This document shows, piece after piece, positions 1 to 8,979 of a stretch of DNA of 64,000 bases. The translations under genes and the position numbers were made by a program. Within the stretch, counting starts at the first letter, position 1. Each line of letters starts with the position of its first letter. This stretch comes from Butyrivibrio sp. MC2013 (GTDB taxonomy: Bacteria > Bacillota > Clostridia > Lachnospirales > Lachnospiraceae), in the NCBI RefSeq assembly GCF_000424585.1, contig NZ_KE384211.1:268348-332347 (forward strand), in the 5' to 3' direction. Below the pieces are notes generated by a model, which saw nothing but the letters and a program-made list of their open reading frames with translations, was not told the origin of the DNA and searched no databases.

Positions 1-534
1 TGTAGAAAAGAATCTTGTAGCATTGATACCAACAAGCCAGTCGGCACGTTCACGGCAAAGTGCAGCTTCATAGAGATCATCATAATCAGCACTTGGCTTC
101 AGATTAGCAAAACCATCTTTGATTGCTTTATCTTCCATAGATGAAATCCAAAGTCTCTCAAACGGCTTTTTACATCCTGCCTGCTTATAAACAAGACGAA
201 AGATAAGCTCTCCTTCACGCCCTGCATCAGTTGCCTCTACAAGGCTGTCTACATCAGAACGCTTCATGAGATCCTTTAATACCTGATACTGCTTTTTCGT
301 GGAAGCAGTTACCTGATATGAAAATGGCGCAGGGAAAATCGGTAAATCTTCCTTGCGCCACTTCTTATATTTCTCATCATAATGTTCCGGATTTGCCAGC
401 TCGATTAGATGCCCTACGCACCAGCTGACAATATAACCATTACCTTCAAGATATCCATCCTTTTTCTGATTTGCTCCAATGACTTTCGCCAGGGACTGAG
501 CTACCGAAGGTTTCTCCGCAATCACTAATTTCAT
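1..534 (-). CDS. topB: DNA topoisomerase III, N-terminal part (runs off window)
   Basis: Type IA topoisomerase that relaxes or decatenates DNA; ICE copies probably help process transferred DNA. Only the first 178 residues are visible, reading leftward off the edge. The start MKLVIAEKPSVAQSLAKVIG is the classic Toprim N-terminus of TopB, with the catalytic Glu of Toprim at residue 7. The second Toprim motif appears as TDAGREGELIFRLVY near residues 103-117. The active-site tyrosine would lie outside the window. Its ATG overlaps the stop of the upstream gene by 4 bp (ATGA), so translation is probably coupled. Identification is firm; completeness cannot be judged. Confidence 0.93.
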   Translation of the reverse strand, partial: MKLVIAEKPSVAQSLAKVIGANQKKDGYLEGNGYIVSWCVGHLIELANPEHYDEKYKKWRKEDLPIFPAPFSYQVTASTKKQYQVLKDLMKRSDVDSLVEATDAGREGELIFRLVYKQAGCKKPFERLWISSMEDKAIKDGFANLKPSADYDDLYEAALCRERADWLVGINATRFFST

Positions 535-1889
535 ATAGCAACTTCCTCCTTCTTCTTTGATGTTTTGGCTTTCTTAGGCCTTGCAGCCTTCGCCTTTTCC
601 TTAATCTTTTTGGATACGGATTCTTCTTTTTCTGCATCCTTTACTGCACCTTTCTCAGTTCCTTCAAGTTCAGGCATAAGCTTTGCTATTTCATCTGCTG
701 CCTTTACAACCTGTGGATGAGCAGCCAGATCAGGAAGGATATCTTTCATCTCCTGCATATTTAATCTGTTGCCAACAACCAGGTCATATTCATTAGCAAG
801 AAGCTGATCATCATTAATGACAAAACCGATTGTCTTTACTCCATTCATCCTGTCAGACGGAATCGACTTATAAATATCTACTGCCTGCTGCAAGGTCAGG
901 TTCTCATGGAATTCACCCATGGAATGAAACTCACCGCACTCAGCTACATAGAAACTGATAGGTTCCTTCTCAGCTGTAAGCTCCTGTACTTTCGCATCAA
1001 TCTTTGTAATAAGATCAGCTGCTGCCTCACGAATCGTATTAAGTGATTCTTTTAACTCAGGCATCTCTTTACCCTGAGACCAAGTTGCAACATAAGCAAA
1101 GCTGTAATCAGAAGTATCAATTCCATAATGCTGACAAACGGTATAAGCAACACTCTCCGCTTCAACCTCTTTACTGTTTTTGGATTGCTTATTATCTTTC
1201 TGGGCTTCCAGGTTATGAAGCTTGGCATGAGCCATTTCATGAATTGCAGTCTTTACTGTCTGGATCTCACTCATCCCGTTATTGATAGCAATGCGATTGT
1301 CCTCAACGTGAAAATAGCCCTTGGTACCTGACTTGATATCTTCAAATCCGATAGGCACAGGACTTGCTGCCTTGATTGCTTCAAAGAATGTCTGATATCC
1401 TTCCACACTTCCGGTAAGCTCATCTACACCAATGGTAGGAAGTGGCTCGCCCTCTGTCTGAGAAACATCAAAAGTACTAACTGGCTTAAAAGCAGTCAGG
1501 TTGATTTCAACCTTTTCCTTTACAGCTTCGCCATCTTTATCAAGAATGACTTTGCCGGCCTCATCTAGTTTTTCCTGTTCTTTTTCCAACTTAAAAGGAG
1601 CCGGAGCAAGGATACGGATTCCCTTCTCACCCTTCTTTACAAATCGTCCCATCTTCTTCCATCCGGTATAGGATTGAACCAGTGTTGCGTCAGGCTTTTG
1701 CATCATAATGAGGATATTGTTATTCACCGAGTAATGCGGAAACTTCGCCATGGTGTCCAGTAGGTTTTGAAACTGCTCTGAGCCAAAGACATCCTGCACA
1801 CCCTTTTCCAGCTTCTCTGTAATATCCTTCATTTCAGCTTTTCGCTGCTCAGCTGCCTTCTCAGGATCAAAATTTGTGGTCTTACCCAT
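531..1889 (-). CDS. ArdC/LtrC-like antirestriction-type protein with zincin motif
   Basis: A 452-residue protein found in clostridial ICEs. The N-terminal about 130 residues look like the ArdC/LtrC ssDNA-binding domain (residues 40-90 contain YSVNNNILIMMQKP and the WKKMGRFVKKGEKGI stretch). The middle has a zinc metallopeptidase signature, AIHEMAHAKLH, near residue 218. The C-terminus is a Lys/Ala-rich basic tail. Family knowledge: ArdC-type proteins protect incoming single-stranded DNA from restriction; the protease-like part is common but its substrate is unknown. It sits between a tiny basic ORF and topB with overlaps on both sides. The role is inferred from domain and context, not from catalytic proof. 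Confidence 0.8.
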   Translation of the reverse strand: MGKTTNFDPEKAAEQRKAEMKDITEKLEKGVQDVFGSEQFQNLLDTMAKFPHYSVNNNILIMMQKPDATLVQSYTGWKKMGRFVKKGEKGIRILAPAPFKLEKEQEKLDEAGKVILDKDGEAVKEKVEINLTAFKPVSTFDVSQTEGEPLPTIGVDELTGSVEGYQTFFEAIKAASPVPIGFEDIKSGTKGYFHVEDNRIAINNGMSEIQTVKTAIHEMAHAKLHNLEAQKDNKQSKNSKEVEAESVAYTVCQHYGIDTSDYSFAYVATWSQGKEMPELKESLNTIREAAADLITKIDAKVQELTAEKEPISFYVAECGEFHSMGEFHENLTLQQAVDIYKSIPSDRMNGVKTIGFVINDDQLLANEYDLVVGNRLNMQEMKDILPDLAAHPQVVKAADEIAKLMPELEGTEKGAVKDAEKEESVSKKIKEKAKAARPKKAKTSKKKEEVAI

Positions 1890-2028
1890 TCTCCCTCACC
1901 TCCTTCTTGTACTGATTCAGTTTCCTGGTAAGAGACTTTTCCTTTTCGATTTTTCTACGTTTCTCATGCTTGGCTTTCATCTGTTCCAAGCCTTCCACGT
2001 AACCCATATATCTTGATTTTCTTGCCAT
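1882..2028 (-). CDS. Small basic ICE protein, 48 aa
   Basis: A 48-codon ORF starting MARKSRYMGYVEGLEQ and very rich in Lys/Arg, predicted largely helical. It starts 7-8 bases after an AGGA-type site (plus-strand tcctcc at 2034-2039) and its TAA overlaps the ATG of the next gene by 8 bp, the same coupled arrangement as its neighbours. I do not recognise a family. Size and charge would fit a small nucleic-acid-binding accessory protein, which is inference only. Confidence 0.6.
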   Translation of the reverse strand: MARKSRYMGYVEGLEQMKAKHEKRRKIEKEKSLTRKLNQYKKEVRENG

Positions 2029-2050
2029 AACTTGTCCTCCAAAACAAATC

Positions 2051-2074
2051 AGGGCAGCCTTTATGGACTGCCCT
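2051..2074 (-). terminator. GGGCAG/CTGCCC hairpin between ICE genes
   Basis: A 6-7 bp perfect stem (AGGGCAG / CTGCCCT) with a 10-base loop. On the minus strand it is followed by TGATTTGTTTT, so it could attenuate transcription between the DUF4366 gene and the 48-aa gene. A hairpin with the same stem sequence lies at 8546-8566. Confidence 0.5.
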
Positions 2075-2092
2075 TTAGAATCAATTATTCAA

Positions 2093-2899
2093 TTACTCAT
2101 CATCAGAATCAGATTCTTCCGATGTATCTTCGTCAGCCTCAGGAATCTCTTCATTTGATTCCTCTTCTGCATCTTCAAGATAATCGTCCTCTTCATCCTC
2201 TAAGTAATCTTCATCAGGATCAGGTGATGCCTGTACCTTCTTAGGCTTCTTTTCCTTCAAGTACTTAAATCCCATGTATCCACCTGCACCGAGGAAAATA
2301 ATAAGTGCCACAATAGCTGCTGGACCAACTGACGGTTTCTTCTTTTCTTCCTTAACCTCAGGTTCTGGTGTGGTCTCAGTCTCTTCAACTGTTTCCTTTG
2401 TAGCTTCCTCTTTTTCCGCGCTCTCTAAAGATTCCTGAAGAGCTTTCTGCTCATCCTCATCCATTAACGCCAAGAGATCTGCTTCATCAACCATATTCAA
2501 GAAATGAACGGTTTCAGTGCCGTTATCATCACGGTCAATGATGATATAGAAGTAATTCCCCTTCTTGGTAACAACAGTAATAAACTGCTTGCCACCAGCT
2601 TCCACCGAACCATAATCATCTACCAAAGTCAGATTTCCATCCGGTGTAAGAGGCCCCATTTTCTCTTCTTCCTTTTCCTCAGGCTCCGCAGGCTTCTCTT
2701 CGCCCTGGCAGATAGAAATATCCTCTTTGCATACAGGACACTCTTCATTTACAGAGTCTTCACTGCATTTCGTCTCACAGGTACATTCCGCTTCAGGACC
2801 TGTATGCGCAAAGGCTGTCATGGGAGTCATCCCTATAAAAAGAGCTGCAGCACATGCCACAGCTCCAGTAAGTCGCTTATTTAATTTAGTAATCTTCAT
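2093..2899 (-). CDS. DUF4366 (CD1107-type) mobile element surface protein
   Basis: A conserved ICE protein of the DUF4366/CD1107 type, 268 residues from the chosen start. The start [12 protein letters not shown] at 2899 gives a proper signal peptide (hydrophobic [19 protein letters not shown]), whereas a longer reading upstream would bury it and overlap the previous gene. The exported part begins with a Cys-rich segment ([19 protein letters not shown]), then a Thr/Glu-rich spacer, then a transmembrane helix ([20 protein letters not shown]) and a strongly acidic cytoplasmic tail. The gene overlaps the stop of the DUF4315 gene by 14 bp. Its function in mating is not known; a role at the cell surface in the transfer channel is inferred. 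Confidence 0.82.
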   Translation of the reverse strand: MKITKLNKRLTGAVACAAALFIGMTPMTAFAHTGPEAECTCETKCSEDSVNEECPVCKEDISICQGEEKPAEPEEKEEEKMGPLTPDGNLTLVDDYGSVEAGGKQFITVVTKKGNYFYIIIDRDDNGTETVHFLNMVDEADLLALMDEDEQKALQESLESAEKEEATKETVEETETTPEPEVKEEKKKPSVGPAAIVALIIFLGAGGYMGFKYLKEKKPKKVQASPDPDEDYLEDEEDDYLEDAEEESNEEIPEADEDTSEESDSDDE

Positions 2900-3203
2900 C
2901 CTCTGATTCCTCCTTATTATCATCACTGTCATCATCGCCATAGATTGATGACGTTGCTTCAGTAGTTGTGTTTTCCGTCTTATTCTCAGCTGTTGGAACA
3001 GAAAGCTGTCCAGATGCTGCAAGCTGTAAAAGCTTTGCCACCTCTTCCGGAGAAAGCTTCAAAGCACCTACATCAGATAAAATCTGACTAGCCTCTGCAT
3101 CCTTTAATTTTGCCTGAGCTGCTTTTAATCGCTCATTGGCTTCATCTCTACGCTTTTCACAGCGCCTGACTTCTTCACGAAGCTTATCTAATTTCTCAAA
3201 CAT
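2886..3203 (-). CDS. DUF4315 family protein
   Basis: A 105-residue protein. The first 45 residues form a charged coiled coil ([20 protein letters not shown]), followed by a short conserved helix region with [13 protein letters not shown], and a Thr/Ser/Asp-rich acidic tail. This matches the DUF4315 family, which lies between the wall hydrolase and DUF4366 genes in Tn1549-like elements. Good AGGAGG site ahead of the ATG. The role is unknown; the coiled coil suggests a partner-binding accessory of the transfer machine. Confidence 0.8.
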   Translation of the reverse strand: MFEKLDKLREEVRRCEKRRDEANERLKAAQAKLKDAEASQILSDVGALKLSPEEVAKLLQLAASGQLSVPTAENKTENTTTEATSSIYGDDDSDDNKEESEDEDY

Positions 3204-3214
3204 GCTGTTTCCTC

Positions 3215-4864
3215 CTAGTTTTTAATTCTTCCAAATGTATAAAAGTGATTTTGCCAATAATTTGTATTGATGGATGTGTACTGAATCGGGTTGCCGCAAT
3301 GAATCATCATGCCATTACCAACATAGATTCCTACATGGCTGGCTCCTGCCGTATCATAGGTTCCCTGGAAGAAAATAAGATCTCCAGGTTTCGCATCCTG
3401 TTTTGAAACCCTAGTACAGCAATTATTCAGAAGTCCATCAGCAGTCTGTCTACCATAGCTCCATCCATTACCACAGTGATTGATGACGTAGCTTACAAAA
3501 CCTGAACAGTCAAAGCTGGTACTTGGGCTGCTTCCTCCCCACACATATGGATAGCCAAGATACTTTTCTGCCTCTCGAATCATATTGGCGAATCTGGTAT
3601 CTGTAAGAGCTTCCGGTGGAATATCATAGTCCTGATACTCACCTGGATCAGGATTGGAATAAGGATCACCCTCAAATAGATAAGCCTTGTTGCCTCTTGT
3701 TTCTAACAGAAGCTCATAACGGCTCATCTGATCCTCAGTCAGCCCCATATTTCTTACAACAGAATCCATAGTGCTGTTGGTAAGGGTTGTCACAAGTACA
3801 TGCCAGTCATACTCAACTTCCACCGTATAAGTGTAGGAATGAACATTCCCATTCTCATCTGTATAATGACCGGTTCTTCTTTCTGTTCTGGTTTTCTTTT
3901 CAATGACTTCCCTGGTCGTAAGCTTATACTGTGCATTGAAGATTTCTGTAAGCTTAGCTTCCACTTCTGCCTGCGTATAATCCTCATACAGTACTGTCAA
4001 AAGAGCTGCCAGCTGATAAGGATTATGATTGATTTCAGCCAGATTATAACGATACTCATCATAGCCGGGATACGTTGTAGGAATGTTATTTACCTGCGTC
4101 TGCAGGTCTGACTCCTTACTCTTATAATCCTGCTCTACAGCCTTAATATCATCGTCATCCGCTGTATAGGAAGTAGCTACTGTAGTATCACTAAAGGAAC
4201 CAAGCATTCCTCCTGCAAGACCGGCACTGCCGGAAAGCATCAAAATCAGAATAAGAATCACAAGTGCCATGATAATTACTAATGGATTATCCATGATCTT
4301 CTCACGAATCCATTCTGCAAATCTGCCAACCAGGTCTTCTGCCTTATCGACAAATTTCTTCGAGATGCTTCCAACCTGGTTAGCTGCTTCCTTCTGTGAT
4401 TTCTTATAAGCAGCTCTCTGGAATTCCTTTTTCATGTAATTCTTTTGAACTGCCTTAGTGGAAGTAGTCTCCTCAGCTGACTTTTTGACATCCTTCTGAA
4501 GCTTTTTAGAATACCGGCTCTGATGAAGTGTTCTTGCTGTATTTTCAGCAGTCGCTGTAGTCTTATTCAAAGCCTCTGTACCCACATTCTGATCTTCATT
4601 CGTTCTGTCAATCTGACGATGAACAGATACATTTTCAGCTACCTCACGGCGGATTTTATGCCGCCCTTGAACCTGAAGCTTTTTAATCTTTTTCTTTTCC
4701 TCTGCTGTAAGCTCCAGGTTCTTTTTGCCATGGCGGAACTTCTTTCCATAAGCCTTCTTAGCAGCAGTTTCGCTTTTCAGCTTCTCACCCTGGCTCTTCT
4801 TCTGATATCTACCGGAGGCTCTCTTCCGTGGCTTTTCTTTCGTAAGCTTTTTCTCTTCATTCAT
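3215..4864 (-). CDS. Conjugation cell-wall hydrolase, NlpC/P60 family
   Basis: A 549-residue VirB1/CD1108-like peptidoglycan hydrolase that opens the wall for the mating channel. The N-terminal about 185 residues are Lys/Gln-rich and cytoplasmic. One transmembrane segment follows (about 191-215, NPLVIIMALVILILILMLSG). The C-terminal about 125 residues are an NlpC/P60 domain with the catalytic Cys in FDCSGFVSYV (about residue 451) and the His in ASHVGIYVGNGMMIH (about residue 502). The gene directly abuts the virB4 stop. All key residues are present, so it is probably active. Confidence 0.9.
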   Translation of the reverse strand: MNEEKKLTKEKPRKRASGRYQKKSQGEKLKSETAAKKAYGKKFRHGKKNLELTAEEKKKIKKLQVQGRHKIRREVAENVSVHRQIDRTNEDQNVGTEALNKTTATAENTARTLHQSRYSKKLQKDVKKSAEETTSTKAVQKNYMKKEFQRAAYKKSQKEAANQVGSISKKFVDKAEDLVGRFAEWIREKIMDNPLVIIMALVILILILMLSGSAGLAGGMLGSFSDTTVATSYTADDDDIKAVEQDYKSKESDLQTQVNNIPTTYPGYDEYRYNLAEINHNPYQLAALLTVLYEDYTQAEVEAKLTEIFNAQYKLTTREVIEKKTRTERRTGHYTDENGNVHSYTYTVEVEYDWHVLVTTLTNSTMDSVVRNMGLTEDQMSRYELLLETRGNKAYLFEGDPYSNPDPGEYQDYDIPPEALTDTRFANMIREAEKYLGYPYVWGGSSPSTSFDCSGFVSYVINHCGNGWSYGRQTADGLLNNCCTRVSKQDAKPGDLIFFQGTYDTAGASHVGIYVGNGMMIHCGNPIQYTSINTNYWQNHFYTFGRIKN

Positions 4865-7288
4865 TTAGCTCTCCTCCTGAGACTGTGCCACCTCATCAAG
4901 CTTGGTGGTCATAATACGATAGAGTTCCAAATCCTTAGGGAAACGATCCACAAATGGAAGGATGACATTGCCATAAAATAAAAGCCCTTCACCTTCTCCC
5001 GAATGTGTGACATACGAGAGCTGATGAGGGCTGATATTCAGCTGCTTGGCAAGGATAGCTCGATCTCCTACCGCCTGATTCAACATATAGATAAAATCAG
5101 AGTTTTCAAAGATATTCTCAACTTCCTTAGAAGCAAGTAAGTCCTTTACGTTCTGGGTAATACCGGTTGGAATACCGCCCCACTTTCTGAAACGCTTCCA
5201 GATTTCTACGGTATAGGCTGCTGTCTGCTCCTCACGAAGAAGAAGGTGCATCTCATCCATGTAGTATCTGGTGGATTTACCCTGGCTTCTATTCTCTGTA
5301 ACTCTGCCCCAGACTTGATCCTGAACAACCAGCATTCCGATTTTCTTCAGCTGCTTTCCAAGGTCTTTGATGTCATAGCATACAAGTCTGTTGGTAATAT
5401 CCACGTTGGTTCTGTGATTAAACACATTCAAAGAACCTGTAACGTAGATTTCAAGGGCTGTTGCCACATTCTTAGCTTCCGGCTCATCCTGCTTCAATAG
5501 CGCATTGTAAAGGTCCTCAAGTAAAGGCATGTTCTCAGGAACAGGGTTCAGGAAATACTGCTGATAAATCTGATGAATACAACGGTCAATAACAGTCTTC
5601 TCAACAGGCTTAAGTCCTTCCTTTCCACCAACAATAAGCTCGCACAAAGACAGGATAAAATCTGCCTTAAGAGCAATCGGATTATCATCATCCGAGTAGT
5701 TCATATTGATATCCATCGGATTGATGTACTGACTGCTGGTAGGGCTAATCTTAATGACCTGACCTCCAAATCTTTTTACCAGAGCACTGTACTCTGACTC
5801 AGGATCTGAGATGATAACATCATCATCTGTAACAAGAAACGCATTTGCGATTTCTCTTTTTGCCGAGAACGATTTACCGGCACCAGGTGTACCAAGGATA
5901 AGACCGTTAGGGTTCTTAAGCTTCTTTCTGTCCACCATAATCAGGTTATTGGAAAGAGCATTCAAGCCATAGTATAAAGCCTCATCTCCTGCCTGGAATA
6001 ATTCCTGCGTTGTAAATGGAACAAAAATAGCTGTGGAGCTTGTAGTCATTCCACGCTGGATTTCGATCTCGTTGTAAGCAAGTGGAAGGGAGCTCATAAG
6101 CCCCTGCTCCTGCTGGAAATTAAGTCTTACCAGATTACAATTATGCTTCTGAGCAATGGAATTTGCCTGGAACACATTGTTCTCAAGCTCCTGCTCTGTC
6201 TTTCCGGTATTGAGTACCAGGAATGTCAAAAGAAACATACGCTCATTCTGACTCTGCAATTCCTTTAAGAGTGCTTTTGCATCCTTACCATAAGTTGCAA
6301 GGTCTGATGGAATAATGTCCATATCATAACCGGCTCTTACAGCCTTCTTCTGCTCCTCTATCTTGCTTCGATCAAGTTCTGTAATGGTATGTTTTACCGT
6401 TTTAATCGCCTCAGTCTGATCTACTGACTGCACATGCATTGTCACAATCTGACTAGACTCCATACCAAGGAAATCTGCAAGCATTCTGTCTGAGATATCA
6501 GACGCTGTGATGCTTAAGAAGCTCATGGCTCCATAGAGATTTCCCATTTGGAATAATCTGCCGTTTTTGAAATTAAGTCCTGCAGGTGCAACAAAGTCTT
6601 TTACAGAAAGGCCGCTTCCCACAAGCCATTTCCAGTCGAAGAAGAACTTCTCATCATCTCCCATATGAAACTGCTGGTGAATCAGCTCTAAGCGTTCTGC
6701 GCCGTTTAGCGTATTTGCCTGAACACCAAGTCTCTTAAAGTTGTTAAGAAGATCCATCTCGATATGAATAAGTCTCGGTTTTGCTGCTTTCATAGACTCT
6801 GCATGAATTCCAAAGGATAAATACTTGGTCTTGGTAAGACCGTTGTTACCAGCTTCCATCTGACGCTTTAACATGCCGGTATACTCATCCCTTACTTCAT
6901 TAAAGCTATCGTTCTGATGTGGTATGGCAATGGACTTTTCAAACTTCTCAGCATCCGTAGCCATGTTCATGAAGCTGAGTTCAAAGTGAACCGAGCTGTC
7001 AAAGAAATTCAGGAAGCTGCACCACTCCTCAAAAATCTCTGTCTGATCCTCCTGCTGTGCCAGCTGATAATTGATATCCTGAAACTGAATCGTCTTTGTA
7101 TAATAATCGCTGCCTATTCTGCAAATGCCATCCTTAAACATCCTGTCAAAAGGAATGCTCTGCTGAGCTGTTCTGGGAACACCATCATTTTTCTGAGCTT
7201 CTTTGATGACGGCTCTTACTCTTTTCTGGTCTGCTTTCGATAACCCTGCCGGCATTGCGATGTCTCTTTTTTTCGCTTTCAGAAACAA
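4865..7288 (-). CDS. VirB4/TraE-type conjugation ATPase
   Basis: The 807-residue motor ATPase of the type IV secretion channel. Walker A is GTPGAGKSF near residue 469 and Walker B is YYMDEMHLLL near residue 680; both are intact. The start is a TTG at 7288: it has an AGGAGG site 8 bases upstream and yields MFLKAKKRDIA. The next in-frame ATG at 7255 lacks a good site. This start lies 104 bp inside the end of the prgI gene, so the two overlap strongly and may be coupled. Order PrgI then VirB4 then NlpC/P60 is standard for Tn1549-like and Tn916-like elements. Confidence 0.93.
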   Translation of the reverse strand: MFLKAKKRDIAMPAGLSKADQKRVRAVIKEAQKNDGVPRTAQQSIPFDRMFKDGICRIGSDYYTKTIQFQDINYQLAQQEDQTEIFEEWCSFLNFFDSSVHFELSFMNMATDAEKFEKSIAIPHQNDSFNEVRDEYTGMLKRQMEAGNNGLTKTKYLSFGIHAESMKAAKPRLIHIEMDLLNNFKRLGVQANTLNGAERLELIHQQFHMGDDEKFFFDWKWLVGSGLSVKDFVAPAGLNFKNGRLFQMGNLYGAMSFLSITASDISDRMLADFLGMESSQIVTMHVQSVDQTEAIKTVKHTITELDRSKIEEQKKAVRAGYDMDIIPSDLATYGKDAKALLKELQSQNERMFLLTFLVLNTGKTEQELENNVFQANSIAQKHNCNLVRLNFQQEQGLMSSLPLAYNEIEIQRGMTTSSTAIFVPFTTQELFQAGDEALYYGLNALSNNLIMVDRKKLKNPNGLILGTPGAGKSFSAKREIANAFLVTDDDVIISDPESEYSALVKRFGGQVIKISPTSSQYINPMDINMNYSDDDNPIALKADFILSLCELIVGGKEGLKPVEKTVIDRCIHQIYQQYFLNPVPENMPLLEDLYNALLKQDEPEAKNVATALEIYVTGSLNVFNHRTNVDITNRLVCYDIKDLGKQLKKIGMLVVQDQVWGRVTENRSQGKSTRYYMDEMHLLLREEQTAAYTVEIWKRFRKWGGIPTGITQNVKDLLASKEVENIFENSDFIYMLNQAVGDRAILAKQLNISPHQLSYVTHSGEGEGLLFYGNVILPFVDRFPKDLELYRIMTTKLDEVAQSQEES

Positions 7289-7643
7289 TTTTTTCTACCT
7301 CCTTCTCTGCTTTCTCCTGCCTCATCAGGGCAGCGTAATAATTATCTGTTTTGTAAGGCCTGATCTTCGGCCTGATAAATGTTGCCTGAATAAAGTGATG
7401 CAAGAATACCTCAAGCGGCTGTCCGTTCTTTTCATACATTGCAAAGAAAAACAGCGGCATCATTACAATCATCATGCCCATAGCTGCAAAGGTTGAGTCT
7501 CCGATCTTTTTCAAAAGGAAAAAGGTAGGAACACCAATAGCTGCAGCTATACAGAAGCAGATGAGCTGACGCTTGGTGAGGTTGAATGCCACTTTACTCT
7601 TTACCTTCGTGAGATCACGAGGCACCGGAATATAAGATGCCAT
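7185..7643 (-). CDS. PrgI family conjugation membrane protein
   Basis: A 152-residue protein with two adjacent transmembrane segments (about 27-42, LICFCIAAAIGVPTFFLL, and 50-70, AAMGMMIVMMPLFFFAMY) and a long basic C-terminal tail. It begins MASYIPVPRDLTKVKSKV, the typical PrgI start. Family knowledge: PrgI/TcpE-like proteins are small channel components next to VirB4. The last 104 bp also encode the beginning of VirB4 in another frame. Confidence 0.85.
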   Translation of the reverse strand: MASYIPVPRDLTKVKSKVAFNLTKRQLICFCIAAAIGVPTFFLLKKIGDSTFAAMGMMIVMMPLFFFAMYEKNGQPLEVFLHHFIQATFIRPKIRPYKTDNYYAALMRQEKAEKEVEKIVSESEKKRHRNAGRVIESRPEKSKSRHQRSSEK

Positions 7644-7655
7644 TTCTTTTCCTCC

Positions 7656-8522
7656 TTAATGTGCGTGGAATACAGATCTTGCAATAGAACCTGTCTTAAA
7701 CAAGGTGAATGCAAGAAGTAATGTGATACCAAGGACATTCCACAAAGAACCCATGATATCCGATGAAAATGAAACTGTCTGAACCAGGGCTGCATAGATT
7801 GCTACGCATACCATGATTAAGAATCCCTGGAAACCAAGAGCAAAAAGGGATCTCAAATAGTTCTGTCCAATCATGCTCTGTTCTCTATTGCCAAAAGTCG
7901 CAAATGGAATCGGAGCAAGGCTAATGGTCAGGTAAATCTCTATCATTCGACCATAAACAATAGCCCAGATCAGAATCGATAAAATCTCAAATAAGAACTT
8001 CACTGCAAAGGACTGTAGGAATATGCCAAATAGCGGCCCCACATCCATTGCTTCTAATGTGCTTTGCATGGTTGCCAGAGTTGAACCGTCCACTGCGGTA
8101 CTTCCGGCGATAAGCGATCCCGATTGACTGACCACATGTTGTGCTACGTCAAAGACTGCCATGGTGATATTAAAGGTATTTGTAATCAGCGTTACTGCTA
8201 CAAAGGTCTTGAATACCCACTTGAAAAAGATCCAGGTTTCAAAGTTTGCCAGGTTATTGTGAGCGATGACCAGCTGTATCAGTTCATAGCAGGCAATAAA
8301 CGTAAGGATGATTCCTGCTATGGGTAGAATCACATTCTCCGACAGGTTCCTGATGAGGTTATAAACCGTGGGCTGGAACTGATCCGGAGTCTGTGCCACC
8401 TGTGCTGTTACTTCTCCAATCTTCTGATTCAAGGTTGAAAATGTAGATGTGAGGTTATCCATAATCCCACCTACCAGCATGTCTTTGAGCCAATCAGTCA
8501 GTTTTTCTAACAAACTTTCCAA
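7656..8522 (-). CDS. VirB6/TrbL-like conjugation membrane protein (CD1112 type)
   Basis: A 288-residue polytopic protein with about six hydrophobic segments, for example VILPIAGIILTFIACYELIQ and FLFEILSILIWAIVYG. It matches the CD0415/CD1112 group of clostridial ICE proteins, which take the place of VirB6 in the inner-membrane channel. The start is a TTG at 8522 preceded by AAAGGAGG with 6-7 bases of spacing, giving MESLLEKLTDWLKDML. It lies directly upstream of prgI. Confidence 0.85.
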   Translation of the reverse strand: MESLLEKLTDWLKDMLVGGIMDNLTSTFSTLNQKIGEVTAQVAQTPDQFQPTVYNLIRNLSENVILPIAGIILTFIACYELIQLVIAHNNLANFETWIFFKWVFKTFVAVTLITNTFNITMAVFDVAQHVVSQSGSLIAGSTAVDGSTLATMQSTLEAMDVGPLFGIFLQSFAVKFLFEILSILIWAIVYGRMIEIYLTISLAPIPFATFGNREQSMIGQNYLRSLFALGFQGFLIMVCVAIYAALVQTVSFSSDIMGSLWNVLGITLLLAFTLFKTGSIARSVFHAH

Positions 8523-8545
8523 CGATTGCCTCCTTTCTCAGGGAA

Positions 8546-8579
8546 GGGCAGCTTGTTACACTGCCCCTCCTGATTTTTT
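8546..8579 (+). terminator. GGGCAG/CTGCCC hairpin with T-run on the plus strand
   Basis: Stem GGGCAG (8546-8551) and CTGCCC (8561-8566) with TGATTTTTTG after it on the plus strand. It lies in the 74-bp gap between Maff2 and the VirB6-like gene, which read the other way. As a terminator it would stop antisense transcription; on the minus strand it is only a hairpin. The stem is the same as at 2051-2074. Confidence 0.45.
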
Positions 8580-8596
8580 GTTGGTGATAGGCCGGA

Positions 8597-8809
8597 TTAG
8601 AAAAGTCCGGAAAGAAGTGGAACGAGAGTAGTACCGATGAGGGCAACTCCACCACCGGCCATGAGCTGCTTCATGCCCTGTGACTTAGCTCCAGGGTTGT
8701 CATTGCCATATCCCTCCATGAGGTTTACAACACCCCAAATTCCAAGACCTGCACCAAGTGCGATAACGAGTGTCTGAAGTACACCTACTGCTGAGTTGAA
8801 AAATGCCAT
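8597..8809 (-). CDS. Maff2 family small membrane protein
   Basis: A 70-residue protein starting MAFFNSAVGVLQTLVIALGA, with two hydrophobic segments separated by a short polar loop (GYGNDNPGAKSQGMKQ). This is the Maff2 family of mobile elements, a small membrane protein in the place where VirB2-like pilin or channel proteins sit. It precedes the VirB6-like gene. Function beyond association with the transfer apparatus is not established. Confidence 0.88.
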   Translation of the reverse strand: MAFFNSAVGVLQTLVIALGAGLGIWGVVNLMEGYGNDNPGAKSQGMKQLMAGGGVALIGTTLVPLLSGLF

Positions 8810-8867
8810 AATAAAATCCTCCTTGTGATTAAAAAAATTGATTGTTTGTAGTTGCGGGCATTAAAAA

Positions 8868-8896
8868 AGAGCCATGGCTGATCAGGCCGTGACTCT
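8868..8896 (-). terminator. Intrinsic terminator or attenuator upstream of Maff2
   Basis: On the minus strand an imperfect 11-bp stem (arms 8868-8878 and 8886-8896, one mismatch and wobble pairs) is followed by TTTTTT. It begins 2 bases after the stop codon of a 26-codon ORF and lies 59 bases upstream of the Maff2 start, so it may regulate entry of transcription into the mating-channel genes. Confidence 0.6.
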
Positions 8897-8898
8897 AG

Positions 8899-8979
8899 TT
8901 AATTACCCTTGAAAAAAGTTCCATATTCAGTTGTAAGCCGGATGTCTTCTGCAGTGACTTTTCCGGCACAGCGCTGCAT
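8899..8979 (-). CDS. Possible 26-aa ORF in structured leader of Maff2 operon
   Basis: An ATG ORF encoding MQRCAGKVTAEDIRLTTEYG plus six residues, ending immediately before a terminator-like hairpin. Its ATG overlaps a TAA (TAATG) that closes an 18-codon open stretch in another frame with no normal start codon. Upstream sequence folds into several small hairpins (ACTCCT/AGGAGT, GCGGA/TCCGC, GCAGG/CCTGC). No ribosome binding site sits at the usual distance. It may be a leader peptide or an artefact of a structured, non-coding leader. Confidence 0.3.
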   Translation of the reverse strand: MQRCAGKVTAEDIRLTTEYGTFFKGN

